The notes: generated by a model from the letters alone, not told the origin. Shown: positions 18,669-30,737, counted from the first letter of the stretch. The stretch is DNA of 64,000 nt from Rhodothermales bacterium (GCA_951812585.1 OX638318.1:1627058-1691057), one strand, 5' to 3'. Made by a program: numbers and translations.

Positions 18669-18806
18669 ATCGGAGTGGCTAATTTGTCCATTTGAAGCTG
18701 ACTGCCAAGCTAACGATCACTTTAGTGCCATCATGCGAGTCCGCGGCTAATTGATGTCAAATTCTCGTCCGTTTTCTTCGGCAATCGGGGCTTTATTCCC
18801 TTGAAG

Positions 18807-18965
18807 TGTACTCCCAAAAACTGGACAGTGGAGCAAGATGGAGTCCTGCCTTCAGAAACGAGATGCATTGACCTAATGAGAAGGAAGTCGTACACCGCTG
18901 CTACTCAGTGCTTGCCAAAAAAAGGGTTTTCGGAGGCCAAGTTCAAGCTGATATAGCGCGCCCCG
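18807..18965 (+). mobile_element. Possible IS3-family left-end remnant
   Basis: The sequence tgtactcccaaaaactggac at 18807 resembles the terminal repeat of IS3-family elements. About 50 bp inside, an ATG at 18876 opens MRRKSYTA, like the start of IS3 OrfA, but the frame then decays and stops at about 18957. No OrfB follows. Weak evidence; only the end and a few codons match. Confidence 0.35.
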
Positions 18966-19040
18966 CTCCCCGTTACAAAGAGTAGGAAGGCCTCGCTCTT
19001 CTGGTGACGCCGAGAAGGTCTTATGGATCCTTCGTGCGGC

Positions 19041-19320
19041 CTAATGCCACTGGCGCCGGCGTGCTTCCTGCTGCTTCAGAATCTGACCCAGGCGGTGCAC
19101 GTTTGTGGCCACCACGACCCGTCCTACGGTGCAATCAAACCCCTCCTTGCCATGCGCACCAGGGACAGGCCCCGGTGATTCAAATGGTTGATCGCCGATT
19201 TCACCGCTGGATGCTGGCGCCGCGCTGCCACGCAGTCCGGAGGAGTCTCCCGCAAGCGGTCGGCCGCACGGAGCCGGCCCTTTTTGGGCACCACATTCAG
19301 ATTCAGCCGCGCGGACCCGC
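19041..19320 (-). pseudogene. Decayed transposase C-terminus
   Basis: The minus strand reads HGKEGFDCTVGRVVVATNVH followed by RLGQILKQQEARRR. This is the style of the C-terminal end of IS5/ISNCY-group DDE transposases, where a Gly-Phe-x-x-x-V-G block leads to a Leu-Gly tail. The upstream part is rich in Pro/Ala/Gly and does not hold a catalytic domain. Family assignment is tentative. Confidence 0.45.
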
Positions 19321-20089
19321 ATTGGCGTGCTCATGCTGCGCTGCCTCCTCACAGCCGACCAACTCCATGATCTCGCTGAACGGCCTGATCAGGTAGAGAC
19401 GCCAGTCCCCAGAGGCGCGCAAATCCGCGCCAGAGACGCTGTCAAGATGGGTGGGATGTGTGTGTAAGCCCGCGCATAGAAAGCAGAATAGACATATGTG
19501 GATAATGGCTCCATCATCTAACTGTATCTGCCTTTTAACAACTAAGAATGGTGCACCGCCGACCATTCAGCCTAGCACTGATTGTTTCTTGCACGGGGCC
19601 TGCAATAGCTTGCGGAGCAAGAATCTTGATGGATAAGTGCATCGAAAAAACCTGGGCGCTATACAGGCCCGCAAGCGTACGTGTTTTGCTATTGGCCGGG
19701 GAATTCAGGTGACAATAAAGGGACAATAGTTGAACCCTCCGGCGGCTACAAGCCTCTGAAGTATTATTGCGGTGGTAGCATCACGGCAACTCCAAAGCCA
19801 CAAACACCATGGAGGCAGCAGATAGTGCAAGCAGAAACCGAACTTCAGCTTCCGAAGCCCCTGCTACCCGTTCTTGACCATGGGCGTCCCCAACAATGGA
19901 CCTGCGTTCGTATGCATGCCTGGGATGTACTTCACCGCACGCATACCGTCCCCACGCGGCAGTGCACGGACAGAGACGGCCGCCACGAGTCTATCGAGTT
20001 CGTGGAGAAACTCGGGCCCATGGATGTGGCGCTGGCCGCGGTGTCAAGATGGCCTGCGGTGAAGATCCCGGTTTTATGGCACCCGCGAA
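19321..20089. other. Gene-poor region downstream of the DUF4249 gene
   Basis: About 770 bp of AT-richer, frame-broken sequence without a recognisable domain. Short plus-strand frames at about 19874-20190 have no signal or family match. With the remnants at 18.8-19.3 kb it looks like an insertion scar zone. Confidence 0.35.
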
Positions 20090-21112
20090 CTACCTGTCAC
20101 ACGCTGGAAAGGGACCGTCTCCGATTCCCACCTCACTTTCGTCCCATGCATCTCCAGCCAGGTCAAAGCGGTATGCATTGTTGGTGTAGCCAGCGAATAT
20201 ACCCAGCCCGCCTTCCACGTTCGAATACACGTCAATGGGCCTGGTGAAAAGGACATTTTCCGCAAACAGGTAATTATCCTGAAGGATCAGGGTACGGTCG
20301 TACTGTACCTGCTCTTCACTCATGCCCGACACCACCAGCATGAAGCGCGACTCTATCTCGGTTTCGAACGTGATCGGCTCGAAGAAAATCTCGAATTCGC
20401 GCGTGGCGTTTTCAAACAGCCGGTCAGAAAAGTAAGCGGTGAAGAAGGGAATGTCGGCTTCATCCAGTGCATTTGGAGGTTCGTCCAGTAACGCTGCATT
20501 GTCATAGAAGGACGGATCTGAACTCTCGAATGTAAGCATCGTGTAATCTAGCACACCCTCGGGATCATCATGCACGCCAATATATCCGGAGCTGTCGCGA
20601 CAAGAAGGCGCAACCTGATGGAGTTCCAAGCGGAAGTAGGATTTGCCTGGAAGGTCCGTCACTTTGAATCGCACGCGTTGGCGAGGATCGTCTGCCAGTT
20701 CGTTGCTTTCGGGCACGATGCTCACGAAGCCCGTTTTTAGCTTGGGAGAGTGGGAAACAGCGCGAACGTTACCTAGACCGGAAGACGATGCATCAAGCAC
20801 GTAGGTTGCACCCTCTAGGGGGCGATAGCCCCCTTGCGACCGGTAAGTACCATCCCCGGCATGCCTGAGCGTTTCACTGTAGCCCCCTTCTCCCGTCACC
20901 GTAACGGTTGCATCTAAAGCAAATAGTTCCCGCACAGACGCCGGCTCATCAATAGCGACGCTTCTGCTGACACGGACAGTCCAAACACTGTCCGGAGTGA
21001 AGAAGCTGTTTACTACCAGTACTGGCGTGTAACCACCGGGTGGGCTCAATTCCAGCGGCGTCTCGCAGGCACTGAGCACTCCCAGAACCAGCAGGCAACA
21101 ACGAACGTTCAT
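20090..21112 (-). CDS. DUF4249 family lipoprotein
   Basis: 340 residues. The signal MNVRCCLLVLGVLSAC has a lipobox-like LSAC. The body shows the DUF4249 pattern: YTPVLVVNSFFTPDSVWTVRVSRS early, an Ig-like strand set with ATVTVTGEGG, then LPGKSYFRLEL, and a late NVEGGLGIFAGYTNNAYRFDL. DUF4249 genes typically follow a TonB receptor and probably encode its surface lipoprotein partner. Here the start is 3 nt after the receptor stop, indicating an operon. Substrate unknown. Confidence 0.88.
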   Translation of the reverse strand: MNVRCCLLVLGVLSACETPLELSPPGGYTPVLVVNSFFTPDSVWTVRVSRSVAIDEPASVRELFALDATVTVTGEGGYSETLRHAGDGTYRSQGGYRPLEGATYVLDASSSGLGNVRAVSHSPKLKTGFVSIVPESNELADDPRQRVRFKVTDLPGKSYFRLELHQVAPSCRDSSGYIGVHDDPEGVLDYTMLTFESSDPSFYDNAALLDEPPNALDEADIPFFTAYFSDRLFENATREFEIFFEPITFETEIESRFMLVVSGMSEEQVQYDRTLILQDNYLFAENVLFTRPIDVYSNVEGGLGIFAGYTNNAYRFDLAGDAWDESEVGIGDGPFPACDR

Positions 21113-21115
21113 GGC

Positions 21116-23518
21116 TCAGAATTGCAGTTGATAAGACAGAGAAGGGATCCACCGGAACAGGGTCAAATGCCTGATTTCTACTGGGATAGGCTCTGACAAT
21201 GTCGTGGGCGAATCCTGGCCGTATCCAAGCTTGGTGTAAATGTAGAACGTGTTGCTTCGTCCATACGCATTGTACACACCCAACGAAATTGTTTGGACAG
21301 CCCATGACCGTGTCTTCCTGAAATGTATGCCCAGGTCCAGCCGGTGGTAATCTGGCGCACGAGCGCTGTTGAGCGGCCCAAAGTCCACCAACACGATTGG
21401 ATAATGGTACTCGAAATCAGAATCGTCTGCGAGGAATCGCCCGACCGGCAGCCAAACCGGATAGCCGCTCCCATACACCCACGTTCCGGCTACTTCAATT
21501 CCGTTCGTCACCCGATACTGGCCCACTACCGAAATATCATGCCGACGGTCATATCCATCCGGGAAAGTATTCCCGCCATTCAGATTCTCAAACCGCCGTG
21601 TTGACTTCCCCAAGGTATAGCCAAGCCATCCTGTCCATCTACCGGTCTTTTTCTGGGCGAATATCTCCAGCCCGCGCGCGTGGCCATCTCCTTCTTCGAC
21701 CAGCTCCGCCCAATTGAGAACGGCCGAAGCGGCGGCGTTGGCATCCGTTTCATACTCCAGTAGGCGTTGCATGCGCCGCCAGTACGCTTCGAGCGATAAC
21801 TCGTATCTGCCGCTAAGCGAGCTCCACACCAATCCCACGACCGCCTGCTCACCGCGCTGCGGTCTTATTCGGTCCGTGCTCGGGATCCACAAGTCATTCG
21901 GAAGGCTGGCCCCGCCATTCGTCAGCAAATGAATGTACTGCTGCATGGTGGAAACAGATGCCTTGGCAGCCATGCGCTTTGACAGCCTTGCGCTGACGTT
22001 TAGTCGAGGCTCTACGGACCCGTATGGACCGCCATCCACCAAATAGCCGGAGGCGCGGAGGCCCACATTGGCTCGAATCAGCCGGTGCAGGAACAGCTCA
22101 TCTTCCACGTACGCGGCAATGGTCCCCGATTTCAGCCTGCCTGTCGGAAATTGCGTGAAGGTAACCTGCTGCTCCTCTCCGTCCTCTACTACTCGGAAAT
22201 GGGTGCGGCCCGGCTGAATGCGATGCCAGATTCCCTCCGCCCCGAAGCGCAGGTAGTGCCGCGAGCCCGCATTGTATTCGACATCCACCTTGACCGTACC
22301 ATCTACAATCCCCGACCTCCAGGAGTCCTCTGACGTCACGCTCCTCTTGTTTCTGTCACCGACGTCGAAAGTAGTACTCTCCAGGGCATACCGGTAGGTG
22401 GTCATGCCTACGAGGACGTTGGCGAACGTTCGGTCATTAACGATACGGTTCCACCGAAGCGCTGCCAGACGGTTGCCCCAGCCTATGTCTGTTTTCACTT
22501 CCTCTCTGGCAGTGCGGCGCGTTGTGGGCTTCTGGATATATGTAAGCAGGTCCCTGCCTGCATAGGCGCTCAGGTACAGGCGGTCACGATTGGAGACGAT
22601 ATAGTTCGCCTTGAAATGAAGGTCGTAAAAGTAACCGCTGGTCCACTCCTCTGGGCTGCGGAAGGGACGCAAGAGATAGTCAATGAAGGTCCGGCGCCCA
22701 GACAGCAAAAAAGAGGCCCGGTCCTTCTTTAGCGGTCCTTCAACCAGGCCACGTACGGACACGATGCCGACGGCTGCCTGGCCCCCGAACTTCTTCAGGT
22801 TCCCCTCCTTCATCGTATAGTCCACGACAGAAGAGAGCCGTCCTCCATACCGGGCTGGAAAAGCACCCTTGAGCAGCTTCACGCTCTTCAGGGCCTGCGC
22901 AGGAAAGACGCTGAAAAAGCCGAAAACATGGCTGGGATTATACACGGGTAAGCCGTCCAGCAGTATCAGATTCTGGTCAGCTCGTCCTCCCCTAACATAC
23001 AGCCCGCTGCTACCTTCCTGACCCGACTGCACCCCCGGAAGCAGTTGCAGTATTTTCTGGATATCCGGCTCTCCGAGCAGTACCGGCAGGCGTTCTACTT
23101 GAGCAATCGGGATATCGTGCTCGCTCATCTGAATGTTGTCAACAGCTCTGTCGGGATCCGCAACAACCTCCACTTCATCCAGACTTATCACGCGCGGCAC
23201 GAGGGCCACATTCAGCGTAGTGTCTTGCCGCAGGACCAGATGGAATTCCTGCGACTCGTAGCCCACATGCCTGACGACAAGCCTTACCTGCCCGGCGGTC
23301 GTGGCAAGGCTGTAGAAACCGTACTGGTTGGTCGTGGTCCCCCGCTGAATCTCCGGGAAGTACAGCTCCACTTCGGGAATGCGCTCGCCACTGGAATTGT
23401 CCTCAACATACCCACTGATCGTGAGCTGTTGGGCGTAGGTCCAGCTACCTGGGAGCAGTCCAAAAAGCAACAATACCCAGCCGCTCACTATTGACGCGGG
23501 AGACGGTGATGTGATCAT
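21116..23518 (-). CDS. TonB-dependent receptor with carboxypeptidase-like regulatory domain
   Basis: About 800 residues from the ATG at 23518. The signal peptide ends near TYAQQ. The regulatory-like domain spans about 30-115 (ISGYVEDNSSGERIPEVELY, TNQYGFYSLATTAG). The plug has LPVLLGEPDIQKILQLLPGV, then LYVRGGRADQNLILLDGLPV and FSVFPAQALKSVKLLKGAFP. The barrel ends in IPSLSYQLQF with terminal Phe. It takes up an unknown ligand across the outer membrane with DUF4249 (next gene) as probable partner. A start at 23614 would add 32 residues before the signal and is rejected. Confidence 0.9.
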   Translation of the reverse strand: MITSPSPASIVSGWVLLLFGLLPGSWTYAQQLTISGYVEDNSSGERIPEVELYFPEIQRGTTTNQYGFYSLATTAGQVRLVVRHVGYESQEFHLVLRQDTTLNVALVPRVISLDEVEVVADPDRAVDNIQMSEHDIPIAQVERLPVLLGEPDIQKILQLLPGVQSGQEGSSGLYVRGGRADQNLILLDGLPVYNPSHVFGFFSVFPAQALKSVKLLKGAFPARYGGRLSSVVDYTMKEGNLKKFGGQAAVGIVSVRGLVEGPLKKDRASFLLSGRRTFIDYLLRPFRSPEEWTSGYFYDLHFKANYIVSNRDRLYLSAYAGRDLLTYIQKPTTRRTAREEVKTDIGWGNRLAALRWNRIVNDRTFANVLVGMTTYRYALESTTFDVGDRNKRSVTSEDSWRSGIVDGTVKVDVEYNAGSRHYLRFGAEGIWHRIQPGRTHFRVVEDGEEQQVTFTQFPTGRLKSGTIAAYVEDELFLHRLIRANVGLRASGYLVDGGPYGSVEPRLNVSARLSKRMAAKASVSTMQQYIHLLTNGGASLPNDLWIPSTDRIRPQRGEQAVVGLVWSSLSGRYELSLEAYWRRMQRLLEYETDANAAASAVLNWAELVEEGDGHARGLEIFAQKKTGRWTGWLGYTLGKSTRRFENLNGGNTFPDGYDRRHDISVVGQYRVTNGIEVAGTWVYGSGYPVWLPVGRFLADDSDFEYHYPIVLVDFGPLNSARAPDYHRLDLGIHFRKTRSWAVQTISLGVYNAYGRSNTFYIYTKLGYGQDSPTTLSEPIPVEIRHLTLFRWIPSLSYQLQF

Positions 23519-23780
23519 TGCGGTATTGTGTGCTAATCCAGAAGGCACTGCCTCAGCCTTCTGCCACAGCCAAGAAAAGTGCTTAGACTGAAACTCGTGT
23601 AAGAACAGCTCCATTCGGGCGCTATTCTGTCATTCAACCTCATAGCTCTGATCTGTGTTGCATGATGCTGAGGCAGCCGACTCGGTATGTGCCAACAGTT
23701 ATACCCATCCTTTGCACTGCAAAGGAGCAAAATGGTCATACGGAAGCACTTCGTTTCGCGGATCTGGGACGGTTGCATAA

Positions 23781-24050
23781 GTGGTCGGAACGTTCGATGG
23801 CGACCCTATGTCCTCGAACGCAAGGTTGCTGCTGCTACGGGAGGTAGACCAGACGTTCGGCGTCTTGGGCCGCTTGGCCGCCTGCTTCACGGGCCACCGT
23901 GATCCCGGCAGGGTCGAGCACACCTTGGAGGCGATGCTTAAGCAACGAATCTACGCGATAGGCTTGGGCTACGAAGACGTGAAGGGCCATCACCGCCTGC
24001 GGGACGATCCCGCGTTGGCCATGGGCGTGGGCTGCGAAGAGGTAACCGGT
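23781..24050 (+). pseudogene. IS1380-family transposase, N-terminal remnant
   Basis: Reads FDGDPMSSNARLLLLREVDQ, LGRLAACFTGHRDPGRVEHT, then QRIYAIGLGYEDVKGHHRLR and DDPALAMGVG. This is the conserved N-terminal region of IS1380 transposases (DGG...LLLREVD, HRDP.RIEHT, LGYED..DH..LR.DP). Similarity ends soon after GVG. No catalytic DDE region follows, so the element is truncated. Confidence 0.7.
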
Positions 24051-24450
24051 GTGCACGGGGCGCCCTCGCAAGAGCCGTGTGGAGGGCTTCACGAAACAGT
24101 TCTTCGGGGATGTCGTGACGAAACACTTCGGGTAACGGGGTCGTGGACACGAACGGCTCGGACATCGGCCGTTCCCAACACATCAAATTCCGGTCCAAGG
24201 TCCGCGTGTGTGTGATCGCCTGCCGGAGCGCGGACCTCGGAGGGATCGAAGGGGCTTGGAACGTCAAGCCGCCAGCATCATACTTGGATGCCACTGGTTG
24301 CGGCCATCGCGCAGGATCGGGCGAAAACTGCTAATATCGAATACGATTTCCTATCCTTCTCCGCTTGCGAGGCGTAATACAGCGCGCTCAGCCCGTGCAA
24401 TGACTCGCTGAGACGAAATCGATCAGCCTCCAGGAAAAGCAGCATCTGCA
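24051..24450. other. Non-coding stretch upstream of glgX
   Basis: About 400 bp between the IS1380 remnant and glgX. Frames on both strands are short and unrecognised. The last 80 bp (tcgataatacgatttcc-like AT-rich stretch near 24335-24360) is the likely place of a glgX promoter. Confidence 0.3.
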
Positions 24451-26493
<2,043 letters not shown>

Positions 26494-26514
26494 AGGCCCG
26501 CCCACCACGGGCGG

Positions 26515-28035
26515 CTACGCAGGCCTTGTGGGTAGATCAACCCCAGCCGGGGCACGTCCGTGGCGCTTGGTGTAATGCGCAAGCCGCTCCCCGACCGCGC
26601 TCTGCAATGCGTCGAAATCATGCACCTGCATGCGCCACTGCCAGTTGTTGCCGATGGTGCCAGGCGTGTTCATGCGTGCATGCGTGTCCAGCCCCAATAC
26701 ATCCTGAACGGGCGTCATCACCAGACCGGCGCGCGAACGCATCAGCGCCCGAATGGCGTTCCAGTGCTCTTGCCCGGGCACAAGGTTCAAGCGCTGCGCA
26801 GCAAAACGCCGTTGTTGCGGCGGCGCACTGCTGAGCCACCCCATAAACGTATCATTGTCGTGGGTGCCCGTGTACGCGACCTGGTACTCGCGGCAATTGT
26901 GCGGCAGGTACGGGTTGGCATCGCCAGAATCGAACGCAAACTGCAGCACCGACATGCCCGGAATGGCGAACGCGTCCATAAGGGCGCGTACCTCATCGGT
27001 GATCACGCCCAGATCCTCTGCAATGATCGGAAGCGCTTCGTGCACTGAAGCCAGGCTGTTGAACAGTGCCTTGCCAGGCCCGCGGACCCACCGCCCCTTG
27101 ATGGCTGTCGTGCTGGATGCGGGGATGGACCAATAGCTTTCGAAGCCGCGAAAGTGGTCCAACCGAATCGCGTCGAAGAGGGCGCATGTGCGCCTGAAGC
27201 GATCACGCCACCAGGCAAAGTCATCCTGCGCCATGTCGTCCCAGCGGTAGAGCGGATTACCCCAACGTTGACCCGTCTCGCTGAAGAAGTCTGGTGGCAC
27301 GCCGCCGACCCGCGTCGGGTAACCCGCACCATCCAGAAAAAACTGGTGCTGCGTTCCCCAAACATCAGCACTGTCGTGTGCCACATAGATTGGCATGTCG
27401 CCCAGGATCCTAATGCCGTGCTGATGGCAATACGCGCGGAGACGTTGCCACTGTTTTTCGAATGCGTACTGCTCGAACCGTACGGCTTCCCAACGTGCGG
27501 AAAGCTTGTTCCTGGCAAATTTCAGCGCGCGGGTCATATCTGAGCGATGCTTGGATGGCCAATTGGGCCATGCGTCACCGTAGTGCTGCCGCAGTGCGCT
27601 GAAAGACGCATAGTGATCCAGCCAGTATGACTGCGCTTTGCAGTAGTCGTCGTAGTCCGCGGGACGTGTCCTGGACTTGAAACGGGTGAAGGCCCGTGCC
27701 AAGAGCCGGGACTTCCATGCGACCGCGCGGGAGTAGTCCACCAGATCGTCCGGAAACGCGGGGGCGTCCTGCAGATCCGATCGCGAAAGAAGCCCGTCGC
27801 TTGCCAACAGCTCAGGGCTTATCATGAGCGACGTGCCGGCAAAGGTGGAGCGCCCGGAATACGGCGAGTACCCGAAGCCGGTGGGTCCAATGGGAAGGAC
27901 CTGCCACCAGCGCTGACGGGCCTTCGCAAGCGCATCAGCGAACCGGTAAGCCGATGGGCCCAGGTCTCCGATGCCGAAGGGCGTGGGAAGCGACGTTATG
28001 TGCAGGAGCAATCCGCTGCTGCGGCCTAGTTCCAT
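26515..28035 (-). CDS. malQ: 4-alpha-glucanotransferase (amylomaltase)
   Basis: Transfers maltodextrin segments between glucans (GH77). 506 residues, the short bacterial/thermophile form. Motifs: LLLHITSLPTPFGIGDLG (about 9-26), WWQVLPIGPTGFGYSPY, nucleophile D293 in AIRLDHFRGFESYW, acid/base E340 in PIIAEDLGVIT, and D393 in YTGTHDNDTFMGW. No signal peptide. It converges with glgX and diverges from the GNAT gene over 44 bp. Confidence 0.94.
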   Translation of the reverse strand: MELGRSSGLLLHITSLPTPFGIGDLGPSAYRFADALAKARQRWWQVLPIGPTGFGYSPYSGRSTFAGTSLMISPELLASDGLLSRSDLQDAPAFPDDLVDYSRAVAWKSRLLARAFTRFKSRTRPADYDDYCKAQSYWLDHYASFSALRQHYGDAWPNWPSKHRSDMTRALKFARNKLSARWEAVRFEQYAFEKQWQRLRAYCHQHGIRILGDMPIYVAHDSADVWGTQHQFFLDGAGYPTRVGGVPPDFFSETGQRWGNPLYRWDDMAQDDFAWWRDRFRRTCALFDAIRLDHFRGFESYWSIPASSTTAIKGRWVRGPGKALFNSLASVHEALPIIAEDLGVITDEVRALMDAFAIPGMSVLQFAFDSGDANPYLPHNCREYQVAYTGTHDNDTFMGWLSSAPPQQRRFAAQRLNLVPGQEHWNAIRALMRSRAGLVMTPVQDVLGLDTHARMNTPGTIGNNWQWRMQVHDFDALQSAVGERLAHYTKRHGRAPAGVDLPTRPA

Positions 28036-28079
28036 TGCGTAAGATCTGCGCCGTACATTGAAAACACGAAAGGTAAGAT

Positions 28080-28562
28080 GTGGGCATGGAAGTGCATATC
28101 AAACAATGTCGACTGCGGCACCTTGCAGCTGCAACAGACCTCTTTGAGCAGTACCGCCGCTTTTACCGAATGCCCGCGGACCATGAGCGCGCCCGCGAAT
28201 TCCTGGCGGCAAGGCTGAAGCACCAGGACTCCGTGTTCCTTATGGCCGCAGACGCGAACGGTCAGCCCGTGGGGTTCACGCAGCTCTATCCGATGTTTTC
28301 ATCCACGCGCATGGTCGTGCTGTGGGTACTCAACGACCTTTTCGTTGTGCCCTCGGCGCGCGGAAAAGGCGTGGGACGCCGCCTCATGGAGGCTGCCCGC
28401 GAACGGGCGGTGCAGCAGGGGGTCGGCGTGCTGGCTCTGGCAACCGAGAAGGACAATGCCACTGCCAAGCGGTTGTACCAATCTCTTGGCTACGTGCTTG
28501 ACAAGGCATTCGATCACTACGAGCTGACCCTGCACCGCCCACGCAGGGCGCGGTTTGACTAG
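28080..28562 (+). CDS. GNAT family N-acetyltransferase
   Basis: 160 residues. Acetyl-CoA-dependent acetyltransferase fold: VHIKQCRLRHLAAATDLFEQ at the N-terminus, LWVLNDLFVVPSARGKGVGRRL for strands 4-5 with the pyrophosphate loop R-G-K-G-V-G, then LALATEKDNATAKRLYQSLG and YELTL. Substrate cannot be told. Start is GTG at 28080 with aaaggt just upstream; an in-frame ATG at 28086 is possible. It diverges from malQ with 44 bp between. Confidence 0.85.
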   Translation: MGMEVHIKQCRLRHLAAATDLFEQYRRFYRMPADHERAREFLAARLKHQDSVFLMAADANGQPVGFTQLYPMFSSTRMVVLWVLNDLFVVPSARGKGVGRRLMEAARERAVQQGVGVLALATEKDNATAKRLYQSLGYVLDKAFDHYELTLHRPRRARFD

Positions 28563-28701
28563 CCTGGAGTGATGGAGACAGAAACGAACCTGCACGCAGG
28601 CCGGTCGCGCATGGCAAAGGCGGAGCGTTTGCGTAGCGGCCAAGCGAGCGCCCGACGCTTTACGCTGTAACCTGACAGCCGGTCAATACGTTGTAGAGAC
28701 C

Positions 28702-29496
28702 ATGCGCGCATTACTTCTTCCGCTGAATGCGGCGGATTACCGCTTCCTTGTCGGGGTCATTCGCGGATCCCGATATCGCACCCTTGAAGCCCTGGTGGAA
28801 GATCTCGAGGCGACAGGAGATGAAGATGCGCGCGAAGAGTTGGTTGCCCACCTGGAGCACGAAATCCGCTATCTGGGTAGCAGCGGCCTGTCGTATCAGC
28901 TCCGCAAAGCAGTCGGTGGCGCGTCCGGTGCTTCGCTGCGCAGCATCATCCGTGATGTGGCGCAAGTGCTGAAGGTGCCGCTGCGTCGCGGCGTCTCAGA
29001 CCGCGCCCTGCTGAAGGGGCTTGCCGAAGACTACGCGACGGCGGAATTTGCCCGACTGGATCCAACGGAGCAGCAGTCCATGCTGGAAAACCTCGGTGTA
29101 GGAAGGCAGGAAGCCGCGGCGTTTTTGAAGCGGGGCGCTGCGGTCTTTGCGGTCCCTGTGATGATTGAAGCATTCGGGCTGCTGGTGGTGCAGGGACTGA
29201 TAAAGACCGTGATTTTCGGCATCATAGCCCGGATTGTGGGACAGCAGCTGGCGAGCAGGCTGCTGGCGTTTCTGTTTTCTAAGGCGCCGTGGTGGGTTGG
29301 CTGGATCTCGCCCACAGCCTGGGCCCTGTCTATCGGCTGGACTGCCATCACGCTGCAAGGTCCGACTCGCCGCAAGACCGTTCCTGTGATGCTCTACCTG
29401 GGCCTCTGCTGCATTCGCGAGGATCTGGAGCCTGTGCAAACACCGGAAGAGGCCCGCCGTACGGCGGATTCCAAAGGTGATTATATAGAGAACTGA
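28702..29496 (+). CDS. YaaW/UPF0174-like membrane protein, 3' end inside an IS
   Basis: 264 residues. The N-terminal half is helical and acidic (DAREELVAHLEHEIRYLGSS, YQLRKAVGGASG, ALLKGLAEDYA). The second half has hydrophobic segments (MIEAFGLLVVQGL, VIFGIIARIVGQQLASRLL, WWVGWISPTAWALSIGWTAI), as in the YaaW family of unknown function. It ends with a C-terminal NYRRKTVPV-like ARRKTVPVMLYLGL segment. The last codons (GDYIEN and TGA) come from the terminal repeat of the IS1595-like element beginning at 29476, so the natural C-terminus was replaced by insertion. The conserved core looks complete. Confidence 0.75.
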   Translation: MRALLLPLNAADYRFLVGVIRGSRYRTLEALVEDLEATGDEDAREELVAHLEHEIRYLGSSGLSYQLRKAVGGASGASLRSIIRDVAQVLKVPLRRGVSDRALLKGLAEDYATAEFARLDPTEQQSMLENLGVGRQEAAAFLKRGAAVFAVPVMIEAFGLLVVQGLIKTVIFGIIARIVGQQLASRLLAFLFSKAPWWVGWISPTAWALSIGWTAITLQGPTRRKTVPVMLYLGLCCIREDLEPVQTPEEARRTADSKGDYIEN

Positions 29497-29547
29497 AGCA
29501 TTCTTCCCGATCGGCCGTGTGAAGGGATACACCAGATCGGGGAATTC

Positions 29548-30485
29548 ATGGCGGTTAAATCGGGGCCTGGGCGCAAGTATCGCAAGGGAATCAGCATGGC
29601 CAAACTGGCCGAAATGTTTCCGGATGAGCAGGCGGCCGTCCTGTGGCTCGAGGCTGTGATTTGGTCGGACGGTCGTCTGTGCCCGCGCTGCAAGGGCACA
29701 GACACGTATGCGGGCACACACAGGCCAATGCCGTACCGATGCCGTCCGTGCAAGCGGTTCTTCTCGGTGCGCACAGGTACCGCATTGGCCAGTAGCCGGC
29801 TGCCGTTGAAGAAGTGGGTGTGGGCCATTTATCTTGAAATGACCTCCCTGAAGGCCATCTCCAGCATGAAGCTCCACTGCGACCTCGATGGGACGCAGAC
29901 TACAGCCTGGTTCATGTTGCAGCGCGTACGGGCCGCCTTTGCGCCCCTGCTGGCCGCTGCGTTCGAGGGACCGGTGGAGGCCGACGAAGCGTACGGGGGT
30001 GGCTTGGAGAAAAACAAGCACGAGCACAGGAAGCAGAAAGCCGGACGCGGCCCGGTAGTCAAGACGGCGGTGGCCGGCCTGAAAGACCGTGCAAGCGGGC
30101 AGATTCGGGCCGAAGTGGTGGAGAGCACGAATGCAGCGACCTTACAGCCGTTCGTTTACGATAACACCTCGGCACAACGGTCTACACCGATGAGGTGCAC
30201 GCCTACAAGGGCATGCTTGGGATGCAGCACGAAACCGTCAAGCACTCGGTCGGTGGGTGAGTCAATGGCCTGGCGCACACGAACGGGCTGGAATCATTCT
30301 GGAGCATGTTCAAGCGGGCGTATCATGGTACGTACCACCACTGGAGCAAGAAGCACGTGCACCGCTACGGGCACCAGTTTGCGGGCAAGCACAACGTTTA
30401 CACAATGGATACGCTGGAGCAAAGGCAGCACGTTGTGGCTGGTATGGTGGGCAAACGGCTCATGTACGCTACGCTGACAGCGTAG
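29548..30485 (+). pseudogene. IS1595-family transposase, copy 1 (broken)
   Basis: The N-terminal zinc ribbon has CPRCKGTDTY and YRCRPCKRFFSVRTGT (two CxxC). The DDE core starts at VEADEAYGGGLEKNKHEHRK. At about 30170 the frame must slip by -1 to reach TTVYTDEAHAYKGM (second catalytic Asp), MAHTNG/LESFWSMFKRAYH and HRYGHQFAGKHN. In this copy a TGA at 30258-30260 also replaces the Trp codon of VGEWVNG. It is therefore inactive. The same -1 position is out of frame in all three copies. Confidence 0.85.
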
Positions 30486-30535
30486 CGTTGTGCACCAACT
30501 CAGTAGATCAATCCATACGGACACAGGACACTGAA

Positions 30536-30724
30536 ATGACAAAAGACGACCGGCAGGAGCGCAAGCGTAAGCGCTTGCAGGGCACGTGGGGCAACACGCC
30601 AGCGGCGAATCCGCGCTACGGCGGGCTAACGATACTGGAAGCAACACGGCAGTTTTTGAAGGGTGGAAAGCGAGAGGCACCGAAGGCCAAGCCCGTCGCG
30701 CAGGCCGAAACAAGTTTCAGTTAA
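30536..30724 (+). CDS. Small accessory ORF of the IS1595-like element, copy 1
   Basis: 62 codons after the transposase, ending inside the right terminal repeat. The product is basic at the start (MTKDDRQERKRKRLQ) with a conserved middle PAANPRYGGLTILEATRQFL and a Lys/Pro/Ala-rich tail. The three copies differ by substitutions and one in-frame 6-nt indel yet all stay open, unlike the transposase frames. Function unknown; it may be a DNA-binding helper or a passenger. Confidence 0.55.
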   Translation: MTKDDRQERKRKRLQGTWGNTPAANPRYGGLTILEATRQFLKGGKREAPKAKPVAQAETSFS

Positions 30725-30737
30725 ATATATAATCGCC

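Larger units (their letters stand above)
29476..30737 (+). mobile_element. IS1595-like element, copy 1
   Basis: 1262 bp bounded by imperfect inverted repeats: left GGTGATTATATAGAGAACTG, right end (reverse complement) GGCGATTATATATTTAACTG. Carries a transposase gene broken by a frameshift and a stop, and a short accessory ORF. No matching 8-bp target duplication is visible (ggattccaaa on the left, aaatctaacc on the right), so the element or its flanks have rearranged since insertion. Confidence 0.88.

Noticed and set aside
24060-24130. Stretch with gagccgtgtgg resembling a group II intron domain V
   Set aside because: The 3' strand does not pair to close the required stem and no other intron parts are near.
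30170-30190. Programmed -1 frameshift in the IS1595-like transposase
   Set aside because: No slippery heptamer is visible; kept only as one explanation under the finding.
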